Shown: in pieces, positions 1 to 9,453 of the stretch | How positions within the stretch are numbered: the stretch's first letter is position 1 | Layout: each line of letters opens with the position of its first letter | Assembly (NCBI RefSeq): GCF_006716235.1 | Contig: NZ_VFOR01000001.1 | Span: 310,001 to 374,000 of the forward strand | Length of the DNA stretch: 64,000 nt | Reading direction: 5' to 3' | Source: Propioniferax innocua | GTDB taxonomy: Bacteria; Actinomycetota; Actinomycetes; Propionibacteriales; Propionibacteriaceae | The notes under the pieces: generated by a model | Database searches by the model: none | Told to the model about the DNA's origin: nothing | The model's input: only the letters and a program-made list of their open reading frames with translations | Translations under genes and position numbers: made by a program

Positions 1-720
1 CCCCGAGATGTGGGAGCCGAGCCCCGGCGGGAGGCCGTGCACCACGACCTCGACCACACCACCGAGGGTGTCGCCGTCCTTGCGGCAGGCCTCGATCTCG
101 GTGATCATGCGGGCTGAGGTGTCCGGGTCGGCGCAGCGCACGGGGTCGGTGTCGATGCGTTCCAGATCGTCGGGGCCGGGCAGTGTGCCCTGCGGCACCG
201 CGATGGGGCCGAGTTCGACGACATGGGAGAGGATGCGCACGCCGAGGGCCTGTTCGAGGAAGTTCATGGCGACGCGGCCCACCGCCACACGGGCGGCGGT
301 CTCACGGGCCGAGGCCCGTTCCAGGATCGGGCGCGTCTCGTCCCACGCGTACTTCTGCATACCGACCAGGTCGGCGTGCCCGGGTCGGGGGCGCGTCAGC
401 TTCTCCCCGCGGGCCTGGGCGGCCACGACCTCGGGATCGACCGGATCGGGCGACATCACCGTCTCCCACTTGGGCCATTCGGTGTTCCCCACCTGGATCG
501 CCACCGGCGAACCGAGTGTGACGCCGTGCCGCACGCCCGCGATCATCGTGACCTCATCGGCCTCGAACTTCATGCGCGCCCCACGCCCGACGCCCAGCCG
601 CCGACGCCGCAGGGCCTCGGCGATCTGCTCCGAGGTCACCTCGACATGGGCCGGAAGCCCTTCGACCATCGCCACGAGGGCCTGACCGTGGGATTCCCCG
701 GCCGTCATCCAACGAAACAT
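1..720 (-). CDS. aroC: Chorismate synthase, C-terminus outside window
   Basis: Last enzyme of the shikimate pathway: it converts 5-enolpyruvylshikimate-3-phosphate to chorismate using reduced FMN. Translation of the minus strand begins [20 protein letters not shown], the hallmark N-terminus of the family, and contains the R-R-R-x-G-x-GRGARM stretch and the [10 protein letters not shown] region. ATG at 720 is preceded by AAAGGA about 10 bases upstream. The gene follows aroE by 13 bases and is probably co-transcribed with it. About 240 residues are visible, so roughly the C-terminal third lies beyond the left edge. Confidence 0.95.
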   Translation of the reverse strand, partial: MFRWMTAGESHGQALVAMVEGLPAHVEVTSEQIAEALRRRRLGVGRGARMKFEADEVTMIAGVRHGVTLGSPVAIQVGNTEWPKWETVMSPDPVDPEVVAAQARGEKLTRPRPGHADLVGMQKYAWDETRPILERASARETAARVAVGRVAMNFLEQALGVRILSHVVELGPIAVPQGTLPGPDDLERIDTDPVRCADPDTSARMITEIEACRKDGDTLGGVVEVVVHGLPPGLGSHISG

Positions 721-733
721 GTCCGACATCCTT

Positions 734-1564
734 TCAGAGGCGGCCGCGCGCGGCGATCTCGTCTCGCGCCGCCGTCAACGCCAGCTCCAGCGAAACGCTG
801 CGGCCGGTGAACAACTCGATCTGGCCCAACGCCTGGGCCGCCAACAGGTCAAGTCCGTTGAGCACGGTCAGCCCTCGGGCTTCGGCGGCTCCGGCCAACG
901 GCGTCGGCCACGGGTCGTAGATCACGTCGAACACCGCAGCGGACGCGGCGGCGATGCGTTCGGCGTGCACGGCACCGGCTGCGGCGGGCACCGTCGAGAT
1001 CGCCAGGTCGTGGACGGTCCCCTCATCCGGCAGTGCGTCGAAGGCATGCACGCGGGTCACGACACCGAGCTCGCCGCCCAGCGTCCGAAGATCCTCGGCA
1101 CGTTCGGGGCGCCGGCACCAGATCTCCACCTCGGCCGCACCGAGCCGGGACCCGGCGATCAACGCCGACCGTGCGGTCGCGCCATTGCCGACGAGCAGCA
1201 ACCGCTCGATGCGCGCGATACCGCGGTCCGCCAGCGCGATCTCGAACCCGCTCACATCGGTGTTGTGGGCCATGGCGGAATCCGGACCGAACACCAGGGT
1301 GTTGGCGACGCCCCCGAGTGCCACGACCTCATCACCGACGCCGAGCCGTGCGGCGTCGACCTTGTGCGGCATGGTGACACTCAGCCCGCGCCACTCGTCC
1401 CTGTTCAGCCCGTTGACGAAACCGGGAAGATCTCCTTCGTCGATCTCGATGGCCTCATACGACCAGTCGAGCCCGAGATGGGCATAGGCGACCCGGTGGA
1501 TGGCCGGTGACAGCGAATGGGCCACCGGCTTGCCGACGACCGCGCACTGCATCGGCGTCAGCAC
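734..1564 (-). CDS. aroE: Shikimate dehydrogenase
   Basis: Catalyses NADPH-dependent reduction of 3-dehydroshikimate to shikimate. Visible motifs are the substrate-binding start [15 protein letters not shown], the catalytic lysine in SVTMPHK, the NTDVSGF aspartate region, and the G-x-G-x-x-A dinucleotide loop LLVGNGATA. At 276 residues it is normal for the family. The GTG at 1564 overlaps the end of mltG by 7 bases; an in-frame ATG at 1552 would start directly at MQCAVVGKP and is an equally good start. It lies in the alaS-ruvX-mltG-aroE-aroC order common in actinobacteria. Confidence 0.95.
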   Translation of the reverse strand: MLTPMQCAVVGKPVAHSLSPAIHRVAYAHLGLDWSYEAIEIDEGDLPGFVNGLNRDEWRGLSVTMPHKVDAARLGVGDEVVALGGVANTLVFGPDSAMAHNTDVSGFEIALADRGIARIERLLLVGNGATARSALIAGSRLGAAEVEIWCRRPERAEDLRTLGGELGVVTRVHAFDALPDEGTVHDLAISTVPAAAGAVHAERIAAASAAVFDVIYDPWPTPLAGAAEARGLTVLNGLDLLAAQALGQIELFTGRSVSLELALTAARDEIAARGRL

Positions 1565-2649
1565 TTACCCGGGTTGTTCTGACACCACTGCTGGAACTTG
1601 CCGACGTTCTGCTGGTGCTCCTCGAACGTGTCGGCGAACGCCGTCTCACCGGTGTCCAGGTCGATGGCGACGAAGTACCTCCAGTTGCCATCGGCCGGGT
1701 TCGCCGCCGCTTCCAGAGCCTGGCGTCCCGGGGCGCTGATCGGCCCCGGAGGCAGGCCCGGGTGCACATAGGTGTTGTACGGCGAGGGGTTGGCGCGCTC
1801 CTCGTCGGTGGTGGTGGCGCCAGAACCGCGGGGCTTGTTGTTGGCGTACTCGACAGTGGTGTCGAGTTCGAGCTTCTGCCCGTCATCCAAACGGTTGTAG
1901 AGGACGCGCGCCACCTTGGGGCGGTCCTCGGGACGGCGCACCTCGGCCTCGATGATGCTGGCCACGGTGACGATCTCACGCGGACTGCGGCCGAGCTCGT
2001 TGGCCTTTTTCTCCAACTCGATGTCGGTGGCGACCTTGGTGAAGTGTTCGGCCATCAACGTCGCGGCCAGCTTGGGGTCGCCGCCGGTGACATCGTAGGT
2101 GTCGGGAAACAGGAAACCCTCCGGGTTGCCCTCGGCCCATGGACTGAGCTTGTAGCTCGCGGGATCCTCGAGCGCCGCCTTCACCTCATCCTCGGGCCGT
2201 TCGAGCTGCTCGGCGAGTGCGGCCACCTGCTCGTTGAGTCGCAGACCCTCCACGACGGTGAACTTCTTGGCGTCCTGCACACCGGCATCGATCAGAGCCT
2301 GCAGGGCGTCCGATGCCTTCATCTTGGTCTTGAGCTTGTACGTGCCCGCCTGAAGATTCTCCGACTTCGGGTTCTCCCGGGTCGCCTTGTCGAACGCTTC
2401 GGCGGAGGCGATCACGTCCTCCTCCTCGAGGATGCCGCCGATCTGCGACAGCGTCGATCCCATGGGGATCTCGACGGTGACGTCCTCCTCGCCCGGACCG
2501 GGGTAATCGTCGACGGCGAACGCGCCGGTGACCGCTTCACTCACCTTGGAGTAGGCATACCAGCCACCTCCGAACAGGATGGTCAATGCGACCAGCACCG
2601 CCAACCCGCTCTTCACCTGACGAGAGATATCGCCTGACTTCTCGCTCAC
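1558..2649 (-). CDS. mltG: Endolytic transglycosylase MltG
   Basis: Membrane-anchored lytic transglycosylase that cleaves nascent peptidoglycan strands and so terminates glycan elongation. One N-terminal membrane helix (about residues 13-35, GLAVLVALTILFGGGWYAY) is followed by a LysM-like segment (VTVEIPMGSTLSQIGGILEE) and the YceG domain. The catalytic glutamate lies in the ASIIEAE motif, followed by RPKVARVLYNRL. 363 residues. Its start overlaps the ruvX stop by 4 bases (GTGA), indicating translational coupling. Confidence 0.95.
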   Translation of the reverse strand: MSEKSGDISRQVKSGLAVLVALTILFGGGWYAYSKVSEAVTGAFAVDDYPGPGEEDVTVEIPMGSTLSQIGGILEEEDVIASAEAFDKATRENPKSENLQAGTYKLKTKMKASDALQALIDAGVQDAKKFTVVEGLRLNEQVAALAEQLERPEDEVKAALEDPASYKLSPWAEGNPEGFLFPDTYDVTGGDPKLAATLMAEHFTKVATDIELEKKANELGRSPREIVTVASIIEAEVRRPEDRPKVARVLYNRLDDGQKLELDTTVEYANNKPRGSGATTTDEERANPSPYNTYVHPGLPPGPISAPGRQALEAAANPADGNWRYFVAIDLDTGETAFADTFEEHQQNVGKFQQWCQNNPGKC

Positions 2650-3122
2650 GAGCGTTCCTCCTCGGTGACGAGTGGACCGGGCGGCCCACCAGTCTGTCGT
2701 TCGATCTCCAGCGCGTGCTCCAGGATCGTGACCGCGGCTACCTGATCGATCACCGATCGCTGGTTGCGTTCGGATCGACCCGACGCCCGCAGCACATTCG
2801 CCGCACTCACGGTCGTCAGGCGTTCGTCGACGAATCGTACCGGAACGTCCCCAACGGCCCGCGCGAACGACACAGCATGCGAACGGATCCGCTGCGCCGA
2901 CGGCCCCTCGCCGCCGCGTAGGGAACGGGGCAGCCCGATCACGATCTCGATCGGTTCGTACTCCTCGACCAGCGCCACCAGTTCATCGATGGAACGCGCA
3001 TTGCCGGGCACGGTGGTGACGGGCGTGGCGATGATGCCCTGCGGATCGCAGGACGCCACCCCGATGCGGACGCTGCCCCAGTCGATACCGAGACGGCGTC
3101 CGATCCGGAATCCGTCGCTCAC
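2646..3122 (-). CDS. ruvX: YqgF/RuvX-family Holliday junction resolvase-like nuclease
   Basis: RNase H-fold protein of the YqgF family, implicated in pre-16S rRNA 5' processing and proposed as a Holliday junction resolvase. The signature LGIDWGSVRIGVA carries the first metal-binding aspartate, and FVDERLTT carries the distal acidic residues. 158 residues, typical. GTG start at 3122 overlaps the alaS stop by 4 bases, and its own stop overlaps the mltG start, so the three genes form a tightly coupled unit. Confidence 0.94.
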   Translation of the reverse strand: MSDGFRIGRRLGIDWGSVRIGVASCDPQGIIATPVTTVPGNARSIDELVALVEEYEPIEIVIGLPRSLRGGEGPSAQRIRSHAVSFARAVGDVPVRFVDERLTTVSAANVLRASGRSERNQRSVIDQVAAVTILEHALEIERQTGGPPGPLVTEEERS

Positions 3123-5773
3123 GCGGCGTCCACCGCCGCTTCGACCGACGCCAGTGCCTTGTCAATACCGGTGGAATCGGACCCGCCGCCCTGGGCCAGG
3201 TCGTCCTTGCCGCCGCCGCGGCCGCCGAGTGCGGCGCAGGCGTCCTTCACCAGCGCGCCGGCGCGCAGTCCACGTTCACGGGCCCCCGTCGTGGTGGCCA
3301 CCACGACGGCCGGCTTCTCGTCGGTGCCGCCGACGAGGGCCACGACGCCGGGGCGATCGCCCAGTCGGCCACGGATCTCCTGCGCCAGTTGACGCAGGTC
3401 TCCGCCACCGACGCCGGCGACATGCTGGGCCACCACCGCGACACCGCCGCGATCCTGAGCGGATTCGACGAGACCGGCGGCGTTCCCGAGGATCTCCTTG
3501 CTGCGATGAGCCGCCAGCTGCTTCTCGGCGTCCTTCAGGTCGGCAACGAGCTTGCCGACGCGCTCGGTCAACTGATCGGGCTGGACCTTCAGCATCCCCG
3601 AGAGGTTGCTGACCAGCGCGCGTTCGGCCGCGAGGTGGCGGAAGGCGTCGGTGGAGACGAAAGCCTCGACGCGACGGACCCCGGACCCGATCGACTGCTC
3701 GTTGAGGAGCGTCAGGAGTCCGATCTGCGAGGAATGCCGCACATGCGTGCCGCCACACAGCTCCCGCGACCACGGCCCATTCATCTCGACCATGCGCACC
3801 ATGTCCGGGTACTTCTCACCGAACATCGCCATGGCCCCCATCTCCCTGGCCTCATTGAGGGGCAGCGTCTGGCTGGTGACCTCATGGTCGGCGGTGATCG
3901 CCTCATTGGAGCGCCCCTCGATCTCGGCACGCTGGTCGGCGTCGAGCCCGTGGGTGGACTGGAAGTCGAAACGCAGGTAGCCGGGCTTGTTGTACGAACC
4001 GGACTGCACCGCCGTCGGTCCGACGGTCTCCCGCAGCACGGCGTGCACGATGTGCGTGGCCGAGTGTGCACGGCAGGCTCCGGCGCGATGATCGGCATCC
4101 ACGCGGGCGTGCACCTGCTGATCGACGGTGACCTCGCCCGAGACCACCTCGACACGGTGGACGATCAGCCCCTGCACCGGCGATTGGACATCCACGATCT
4201 TGAGCTCCAGGCCGGGCGCGGTGATCGTGCCGCGGTCGGCGTCCTGGCCGCCGGATTCGGCGTAGAACGGGGTGGTGTCCAGCACGATCTCGACCACAGA
4301 ACCTGCGGATGCGGCCGGAACAGAGGACCCGGCGTCCACGATGCCCAGCACGCGGGCGTCGGTCTCGAGTTCGGTGTAACCGATGAACGTCGATTCCCCA
4401 CCATGACGCAGCTCGCGGTAGGCCTCGACGTTGGTGGCACCACCCTTCTTGGCCTTGGCATCGGCCTTGGCCCGTTCGCGCTGTTCGGTCATCAGACGTG
4501 AGAACTCGTCGCGATCGACCTTGAGCCCATGTTCGGCAGCCATCTCCATGGTCAGGTCGATGGGGAACCCGTAGGTGTCGTGCAACTGGAACGCCTGGGC
4601 TCCCGGCAGCACCGACGCCTGGGACTTCTTGGCGTCCGAGACGGCGACATCGAAGATCTGGGTACCGGCCTCGAGCGTGCGTCGGAAGGCATCCTCCTCG
4701 GCGTAGGCCACATCGCTGATCCGCTGCCACTGCTCGGCGATCTCGGTGTAGGAGTCGGCCATCACGTCACGGCTGAGCGGGAACAGCTCCGGCAGGACCG
4801 GGTCGGTCACCCCGAGCAGACGCATCGCCCGCACCGCGCGACGCAGCAGGCGACGCAGCACGTAGCCGCGTCCCTCATTGCCGGGGGTGACGCCGTCGTT
4901 GATGAGCATCATGCCCGAGCGCACGTGGTCGGCGACGACGCGCAGACGCACGTCCGAGGTGGCGTCGGCGCCGTACTCACGACCCGAGAGTTCGGCGGCG
5001 CGTGAGATGACCGGGAACACCTGGTCGATCTCGTACATGTTCTGCTTGCCCTGCATCAGGTAGGCGACGCGCTCCAGCCCCATGCCGGTGTCGATGTTGG
5101 GTCGCGGCAGGGGGCGGGCGACGTCGAAGTCGGTCTTGGAGCGGACGGTCGCGAGCTCCTCCTGCATGAACACCAGGTTCCAGAACTCCAGGAAGCGATC
5201 CTCATCGGCCTCGGGGCCGCCGTCGGGTCCGTACTCGGGGCCGCGATCGAAGTAGATCTCCGAGCAGGGGCCACCGGGGCCCGGCACACCCATGTTCCAG
5301 TAGTTGTCGGCGAGACCCCGATGCTGGATGCGATCGGCTGGCATACCCACCGACTTCCAGTACGCCTCGGCCTCCTCATCGCCGTCGAGCACCGTCACCC
5401 AGATGCGTTCGGGATCGAAACCGAGATTGCCGTCCTCCACCGCACCGGTGGAGAACTCCCACGCGTAGGCGATCGCCTCTTCCTTGAAGTAGTCGCCGAA
5501 GGAGAAGTTGCCGTTCATCTGGAAGAACGTGCCGTGACGGGTGGTCTTGCCCACCTCCTCGATGTCGAGCGTCCGCACACACTTCTGGACGCTCGTGGCC
5601 CGCGCGTACGGAGCGTCCTCGGCGCCGATGAAGTAGGGCTTGAACGGCACCATGCCGGCATTGACGAACAGCAGCGTCGGGTCGTGATGCATCAGCGACG
5701 CCGAGGGAACCTCTGTGTGATCGTTCCTGACGAAGAAGTCGAGGAAACGACGCCGGATCTCGGCTGTCTTCAT
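3119..5773 (-). CDS. alaS: Alanine--tRNA ligase
   Basis: Class II synthetase charging tRNA-Ala. 884 residues with the canonical order: aminoacylation domain starting MKTAEIRRRFLDFF and containing NAGMVPFKPYF, the editing domain with the zinc motif HSATH and CGGTH, and the C-terminal DHHA1 oligomerisation/tRNA-elbow domain rich in glycine (VAGVGGGDLRQ). ATG at 5773 is preceded by GAAAGGAC. A 63-base gap separates it from the upstream DUF6167 gene, a pairing common in actinobacteria. Confidence 0.97.
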   Translation of the reverse strand: MKTAEIRRRFLDFFVRNDHTEVPSASLMHHDPTLLFVNAGMVPFKPYFIGAEDAPYARATSVQKCVRTLDIEEVGKTTRHGTFFQMNGNFSFGDYFKEEAIAYAWEFSTGAVEDGNLGFDPERIWVTVLDGDEEAEAYWKSVGMPADRIQHRGLADNYWNMGVPGPGGPCSEIYFDRGPEYGPDGGPEADEDRFLEFWNLVFMQEELATVRSKTDFDVARPLPRPNIDTGMGLERVAYLMQGKQNMYEIDQVFPVISRAAELSGREYGADATSDVRLRVVADHVRSGMMLINDGVTPGNEGRGYVLRRLLRRAVRAMRLLGVTDPVLPELFPLSRDVMADSYTEIAEQWQRISDVAYAEEDAFRRTLEAGTQIFDVAVSDAKKSQASVLPGAQAFQLHDTYGFPIDLTMEMAAEHGLKVDRDEFSRLMTEQRERAKADAKAKKGGATNVEAYRELRHGGESTFIGYTELETDARVLGIVDAGSSVPAASAGSVVEIVLDTTPFYAESGGQDADRGTITAPGLELKIVDVQSPVQGLIVHRVEVVSGEVTVDQQVHARVDADHRAGACRAHSATHIVHAVLRETVGPTAVQSGSYNKPGYLRFDFQSTHGLDADQRAEIEGRSNEAITADHEVTSQTLPLNEAREMGAMAMFGEKYPDMVRMVEMNGPWSRELCGGTHVRHSSQIGLLTLLNEQSIGSGVRRVEAFVSTDAFRHLAAERALVSNLSGMLKVQPDQLTERVGKLVADLKDAEKQLAAHRSKEILGNAAGLVESAQDRGGVAVVAQHVAGVGGGDLRQLAQEIRGRLGDRPGVVALVGGTDEKPAVVVATTTGARERGLRAGALVKDACAALGGRGGGKDDLAQGGGSDSTGIDKALASVEAAVDAA

Positions 5774-5836
5774 GCTGGGTGTCCTTTCACGACGACCGAA
5801 TGCTGTGGGTGTGTTGTGGTGCTGGAAGGCCGCGGT

Positions 5837-6130
5837 TCAGTTGCGGACGCGTCGCGGTGCCCGTCCGAGAGGTTGACCGGCGTCGACCGCGGGTGTGTAC
5901 GGCTGGTGGATGGTGAGTTCGTCGAGGCGCCGTTTCTCGTCCAGTCGTTCGCCGACGCCGACACGCGCTCCCCGAACGAACCGGCCCATGCGCTCACGTG
6001 AATCGACGAGCTGACGTCCGACCATCACCCCGATGCGCTCGGGGGTGAGCTTCTTGAGTTCGCGTCGACCGCGGATCGTCGCATACACCCCGACACCCGC
6101 ACCCAGCACGAACCAGAGTCCTCGTCCCAT
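5837..6130 (-). CDS. DUF6167-type small membrane-anchored protein
   Basis: 97-residue protein beginning MGRGLWFVLGAGVGVYATIRGRREL: one N-terminal membrane helix, then a basic amphipathic tail. Small proteins of this type sit directly upstream of alaS in many actinobacteria; their function is unknown. A ribosome binding site GGGAGAGC precedes the ATG. The family name is from memory of the genomic position and general look, so the family assignment is less certain than the gene itself. Confidence 0.75.
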   Translation of the reverse strand: MGRGLWFVLGAGVGVYATIRGRRELKKLTPERIGVMVGRQLVDSRERMGRFVRGARVGVGERLDEKRRLDELTIHQPYTPAVDAGQPLGRAPRRVRN

Positions 6131-6194
6131 GCTCTCCCTCGGTCCTCATCGATTGGTCTGATCGAACGCCTTCACACTTTAGTGCACGCCTCCC

Positions 6195-6200
6195 TAGTCT
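6195..6200 (+). promoter_or_regulatory. -10 hexamer TAGTCT, probable leaderless promoter
   Basis: TAGTCT ends 6 bases before the GTG at 6207. This fits the TANNNT to start-codon spacing of leaderless actinobacterial genes, and no Shine-Dalgarno sequence is visible. Confidence 0.45.
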
Positions 6201-6206
6201 GTGACC

Positions 6207-7997
6207 GTGAAGCAAACCACCGGGCAGCACGGTCTGCGCCAAGCCGTCACGCTGGCGCTGCGCGGCGCCTTCGTGGACCCGGTGCGCACCGGACGTCCAC
6301 GCATCGAGGGGCTCCCGATGGTGGTCGGGGTCTCTTCGGCGGCAGCGCTGACGCTCATCGTGCTGACCCTGCTCTGGCGTCTGCTCTCGCCGATCCTGCC
6401 CGACCCCGTCACGTCGGTTGGCGACGCGACCTCCCAGATCGTGGCGATCCTCATCGTGTTCATCGGCGGGCATCTGGCGTCACACGGGCTGCGGTGGCGT
6501 TGGCGCATCCCCCTGTGGGGGTTCCTCGCCGTCCTGCATCTGGTGGCCGCCATCGCCTTGGTGTTTGGCCTGATCGACGCATCGGCAGGTGCAGTGGTGA
6601 CGTTGCTGGTCCTGGGTCTGGTGGGGAACGTGCTGCTGCTCATCGGGACGGTCTTGGGCGTCCGCCGCCCGGGCTCGCCGTGGTCGGTCACGCTGGTGCT
6701 GGTGGCGCTGGCCCTGAACCTCGCCCCCGCCTTGTTCACGAGCTTCACCACGACCAACCCTGGGGTGCGGGAGAGCGCACCCATGCTGTTCATGCTCCTG
6801 ATCCTTCTGCCCGCCCTCGCCCTGGCCCTGGCCGGATCGGTGTCCTTGGCGTCGCTGTCGGTGAACATCTCTCAATGGTCCACCTTGGGATTCCGCGACG
6901 TCCGGCGTCCACGTTCCACCCGCATCGCCTGGATGGCCACCGCCCTCATCGGCCTGGTCGGTGGAGGCCTCGCCTGGTGGCTCGAAGGCTTGGAAGTGCA
7001 GGCGGCGGCGTCGAATGGTGCGGTCCTGATGGCCGGGCTGGTGTTTGCGTGGCTGGCCCTGAAGCTGGCGAGCCGCAGGACTCCGCAGCGGCATGCCCAC
7101 CCGTCGGATCTGGCCGAGCATCTCGCCGAGATCGCCATGCCGCTGGGCGTCTTGCTGGGCATCGTGGGTGTGGTCGTTCCAGGAATCGCAAGCTTGGTGT
7201 GGATGTACCAGGAGGGCATCTTCGCCGACCAACTACAAGCCGTCCAGGAAACCGGGACCTACACCGTCCACGACCTCTCCGAATCGGACCTCGCCCAGAT
7301 CCCCTCGGTGGTCACGGCGGCCAACATCGCCCACATCGTCGCAGGCATCGTGATCACTGCGGTGATGCTCATCGCAGCCCGACGTGGACGCATGGTCACC
7401 ACTGCCATGCTGGGCCCGGTTGCCATCTGCTTCGTCGCCGCCGGGGTGATCGGCACGCACGAACGATGGGAGCTGTCCCAGACGGTCCTGGCGACGCTGC
7501 TCGGCGTCGTGGTCGCCGCAGCGGTCCTCGCGACGCGAAATCGCCTCGATGAACGCGGCTGGACCCTGGCTCTCATGGCCCAGAGCCTGTGTGCACTGTG
7601 GCCCTGGTACCCGATGTTGTTGGAACCGCTCGGCATCCTGTCCGACGGCCAGGGGCTCGTGGTCCTCATCGTCGGTCTGCTGTGGTTCCTGATCACCGAG
7701 GCCGAATACGTGAATGCGACAGGCGACCCGGCGACGCGAGGGTCTCGCCTCATGTTGTTCTGCGCCCACACCGGAACACTCGTCCTGTTCGCCTTCCTCG
7801 TCGACGACACCTTGGGCGCCTCCTATTGGGAGACGTTCGACATATCACTGTTGACGGTCGCGATTCCGCTCGCGGTCATCGCACTCCTCGGGCTCCTGGC
7901 CCGGCGTCATATCGACCCGGATCCACGGATCGCGGCCGCCGAGGCACGTTCCGACGGTTCAACCGTCACGCCCCAGGAGCTTCCGCACGATCGGTAG
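6207..7997 (+). CDS. Polytopic integral membrane protein of unknown function
   Basis: About 596 residues, dominated by at least a dozen hydrophobic segments (for example VVGVSSAAALTLIVLTLLW near the N-terminus and SLLTVAIPLAVIALLGLLA near the C-terminus), ending in a short hydrophilic tail with acidic and polar residues. No recognisable catalytic motif. GTG at 6207 is chosen because TAGTCT lies 6 bases upstream; a GTG at 6201 is also in frame. The 3' end overlaps the 3' end of the convergent rarA gene by 39 bases. The gene interrupts the usual alaS-rarA neighbourhood. Confidence 0.75.
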   Translation: MKQTTGQHGLRQAVTLALRGAFVDPVRTGRPRIEGLPMVVGVSSAAALTLIVLTLLWRLLSPILPDPVTSVGDATSQIVAILIVFIGGHLASHGLRWRWRIPLWGFLAVLHLVAAIALVFGLIDASAGAVVTLLVLGLVGNVLLLIGTVLGVRRPGSPWSVTLVLVALALNLAPALFTSFTTTNPGVRESAPMLFMLLILLPALALALAGSVSLASLSVNISQWSTLGFRDVRRPRSTRIAWMATALIGLVGGGLAWWLEGLEVQAAASNGAVLMAGLVFAWLALKLASRRTPQRHAHPSDLAEHLAEIAMPLGVLLGIVGVVVPGIASLVWMYQEGIFADQLQAVQETGTYTVHDLSESDLAQIPSVVTAANIAHIVAGIVITAVMLIAARRGRMVTTAMLGPVAICFVAAGVIGTHERWELSQTVLATLLGVVVAAAVLATRNRLDERGWTLALMAQSLCALWPWYPMLLEPLGILSDGQGLVVLIVGLLWFLITEAEYVNATGDPATRGSRLMLFCAHTGTLVLFAFLVDDTLGASYWETFDISLLTVAIPLAVIALLGLLARRHIDPDPRIAAAEARSDGSTVTPQELPHDR

Positions 7998-9344
7998 CCG
8001 CTGGGCGATCGCGGCCTCGTGGCCGTGTTCGGTGGGCTCGTAGTAGCGCGCGTCGGCGAGGTCCTCGGGCAGGTAGGTCTGCTTCGCGATGGCGTGCGGC
8101 TGGTTGTGGGCGTAGACGTAATCCTTGCCGTGCCCCAGTCCTTTCGCCCCCGGGTAGTGGGCATCCCGCAGATGCAGGGGCACCGCGCCGCCACGCCCGG
8201 CCTCCACATCGGCCACGGCCTTGTTCAGCCCCATGTACGCCGCATTCGATTTGGGAGCCATGGCGCACGCCACCGTCGCTTGGGCGAGGTTGATCCGCGC
8301 CTCGGGCATGCCGATGAGCTGGACCGCCTGCGCGGCGGCGACGCACGTCTGCAGACAGCTCGGGTCGGCCATGCCGATGTCCTCACTCGCGGAGATCACG
8401 AGCCGCCGCGCGATGAACCGTGGGTCCTCCCCGGCCACGACCATGCGTGCCAGATAGTGCAGTGCGGCATCGACATCGGAGCCGCGGATCGACTTGATGA
8501 ACGCACTGGTGACGTCGTAGTGCATGTCGCCGCCGGCGTCGTAGCGCACGCTCGCACGATCCACCGCCGCCTCCACATGCTCGGTGGTGATCGTCGTCTC
8601 CCCCGATGCTTCGGCTCCGGCGGCGGCCTCCTCCAGATAGGTGAGGACGCGACGGGCGTCCCCCGAGGCGAACTGGCGAATGGCTGTTCGCGCGTCGTCG
8701 CTGAGCTCGAAGCGCTCGGCGCCGGTGGGATGCAGGCCTCGCTCGTCGGTCAGGGCGCGGGTGATCAGGGTGTCGATGTCGTCATCGGTGAGCGGTTTGA
8801 GCGTCAGCAGCAATGACCGGGAGAGCAGCGGGGAGATCACCGAGAAACTCGGGTTCTCGGTGGTGGCGGCGATGAGCGTCACGATGCGGTTCTCCACCGC
8901 GGGAAGAAGTACGTCCTGCTGCGCCTTGGAGAAACGGTGCACCTCATCGACGAACAGCACCGTGCGCACCATCTTGGCCAGATCCTTTCGGGCGCGGTCG
9001 AGTACGGCCCGCACGTCCTTGACTCCGGCGGTGACGGCGGAGATTTCGACGAACTTCGCGTCGGTGGACTGCGACACGACCGAGGCGATGGTGGTCTTGC
9101 CGACGCCTGGCGGGCCCCACAGGAAGACCGACATGGCCGTGGTGCCCGACGCCAACCGCCGCAGGGGTGAGCCGGGGGCGAGCAGGTGCTGTTGGCCCAC
9201 GATCTCGTCGATGGTGCGGGGACGCAGCCGGACCGCCAAGGGGGCTCCGGCGTGCTCGGTGTCGGTCAGGCTTCCGCCGGTGCCGGGCATCCTGTCGCCC
9301 GAGGGCTTTCCCTCCACCGGGTTGCCGAAAAGGTCCTCTTCCAC
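7959..9344 (-). CDS. rarA: Replication-associated recombination protein A (MgsA/WRNIP1 AAA+ ATPase)
   Basis: AAA+ clamp-loader-like ATPase acting at stalled replication forks. Walker A is GPPGVGKTT (about residues 76-84) and Walker B is LFVDEVHRF; the IDEIVGQQHLL segment before Walker A and the C-terminal tetramerisation domain with YPGAKGLGHGKDYVYAHN are family hallmarks. 461 residues, normal length. The GTG start has TAGGCT 6 bases upstream and no ribosome binding site, suggesting a leaderless message. Its last 39 bases overlap the convergent membrane protein gene. Confidence 0.95.
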   Translation of the reverse strand: MEEDLFGNPVEGKPSGDRMPGTGGSLTDTEHAGAPLAVRLRPRTIDEIVGQQHLLAPGSPLRRLASGTTAMSVFLWGPPGVGKTTIASVVSQSTDAKFVEISAVTAGVKDVRAVLDRARKDLAKMVRTVLFVDEVHRFSKAQQDVLLPAVENRIVTLIAATTENPSFSVISPLLSRSLLLTLKPLTDDDIDTLITRALTDERGLHPTGAERFELSDDARTAIRQFASGDARRVLTYLEEAAAGAEASGETTITTEHVEAAVDRASVRYDAGGDMHYDVTSAFIKSIRGSDVDAALHYLARMVVAGEDPRFIARRLVISASEDIGMADPSCLQTCVAAAQAVQLIGMPEARINLAQATVACAMAPKSNAAYMGLNKAVADVEAGRGGAVPLHLRDAHYPGAKGLGHGKDYVYAHNQPHAIAKQTYLPEDLADARYYEPTEHGHEAAIAQRLPIVRKLLGRDG

Positions 9345-9350
9345 GTGTCG

Positions 9351-9356
9351 AGCCTA
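9351..9356 (-). promoter_or_regulatory. -10 hexamer TAGGCT of rarA, probable leaderless promoter
   Basis: On the minus strand TAGGCT lies exactly 6 bases before the rarA GTG at 9344. Confidence 0.5.
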
Positions 9357-9406
9357 GCCCCACCCACCACCCCTGTGAGCAGACTCACTCCGTTAGCCTT
9401 TATGTG

Positions 9407-9421
9407 CCTTGATTGTCAAGG
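9407..9421. promoter_or_regulatory. Inverted repeat CCTTGA-ttg-TCAAGG, putative operator
   Basis: Perfect 6-base arms separated by 3 bases, 33 bases upstream of the start of the GntP-type permease. Position and symmetry suggest a repressor site for the permease-asparaginase pair. No cognate regulator is adjacent. Confidence 0.4.
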
Positions 9422-9453
9422 GGTAAGCCAAAACATCTCACATGGAGAGATCG

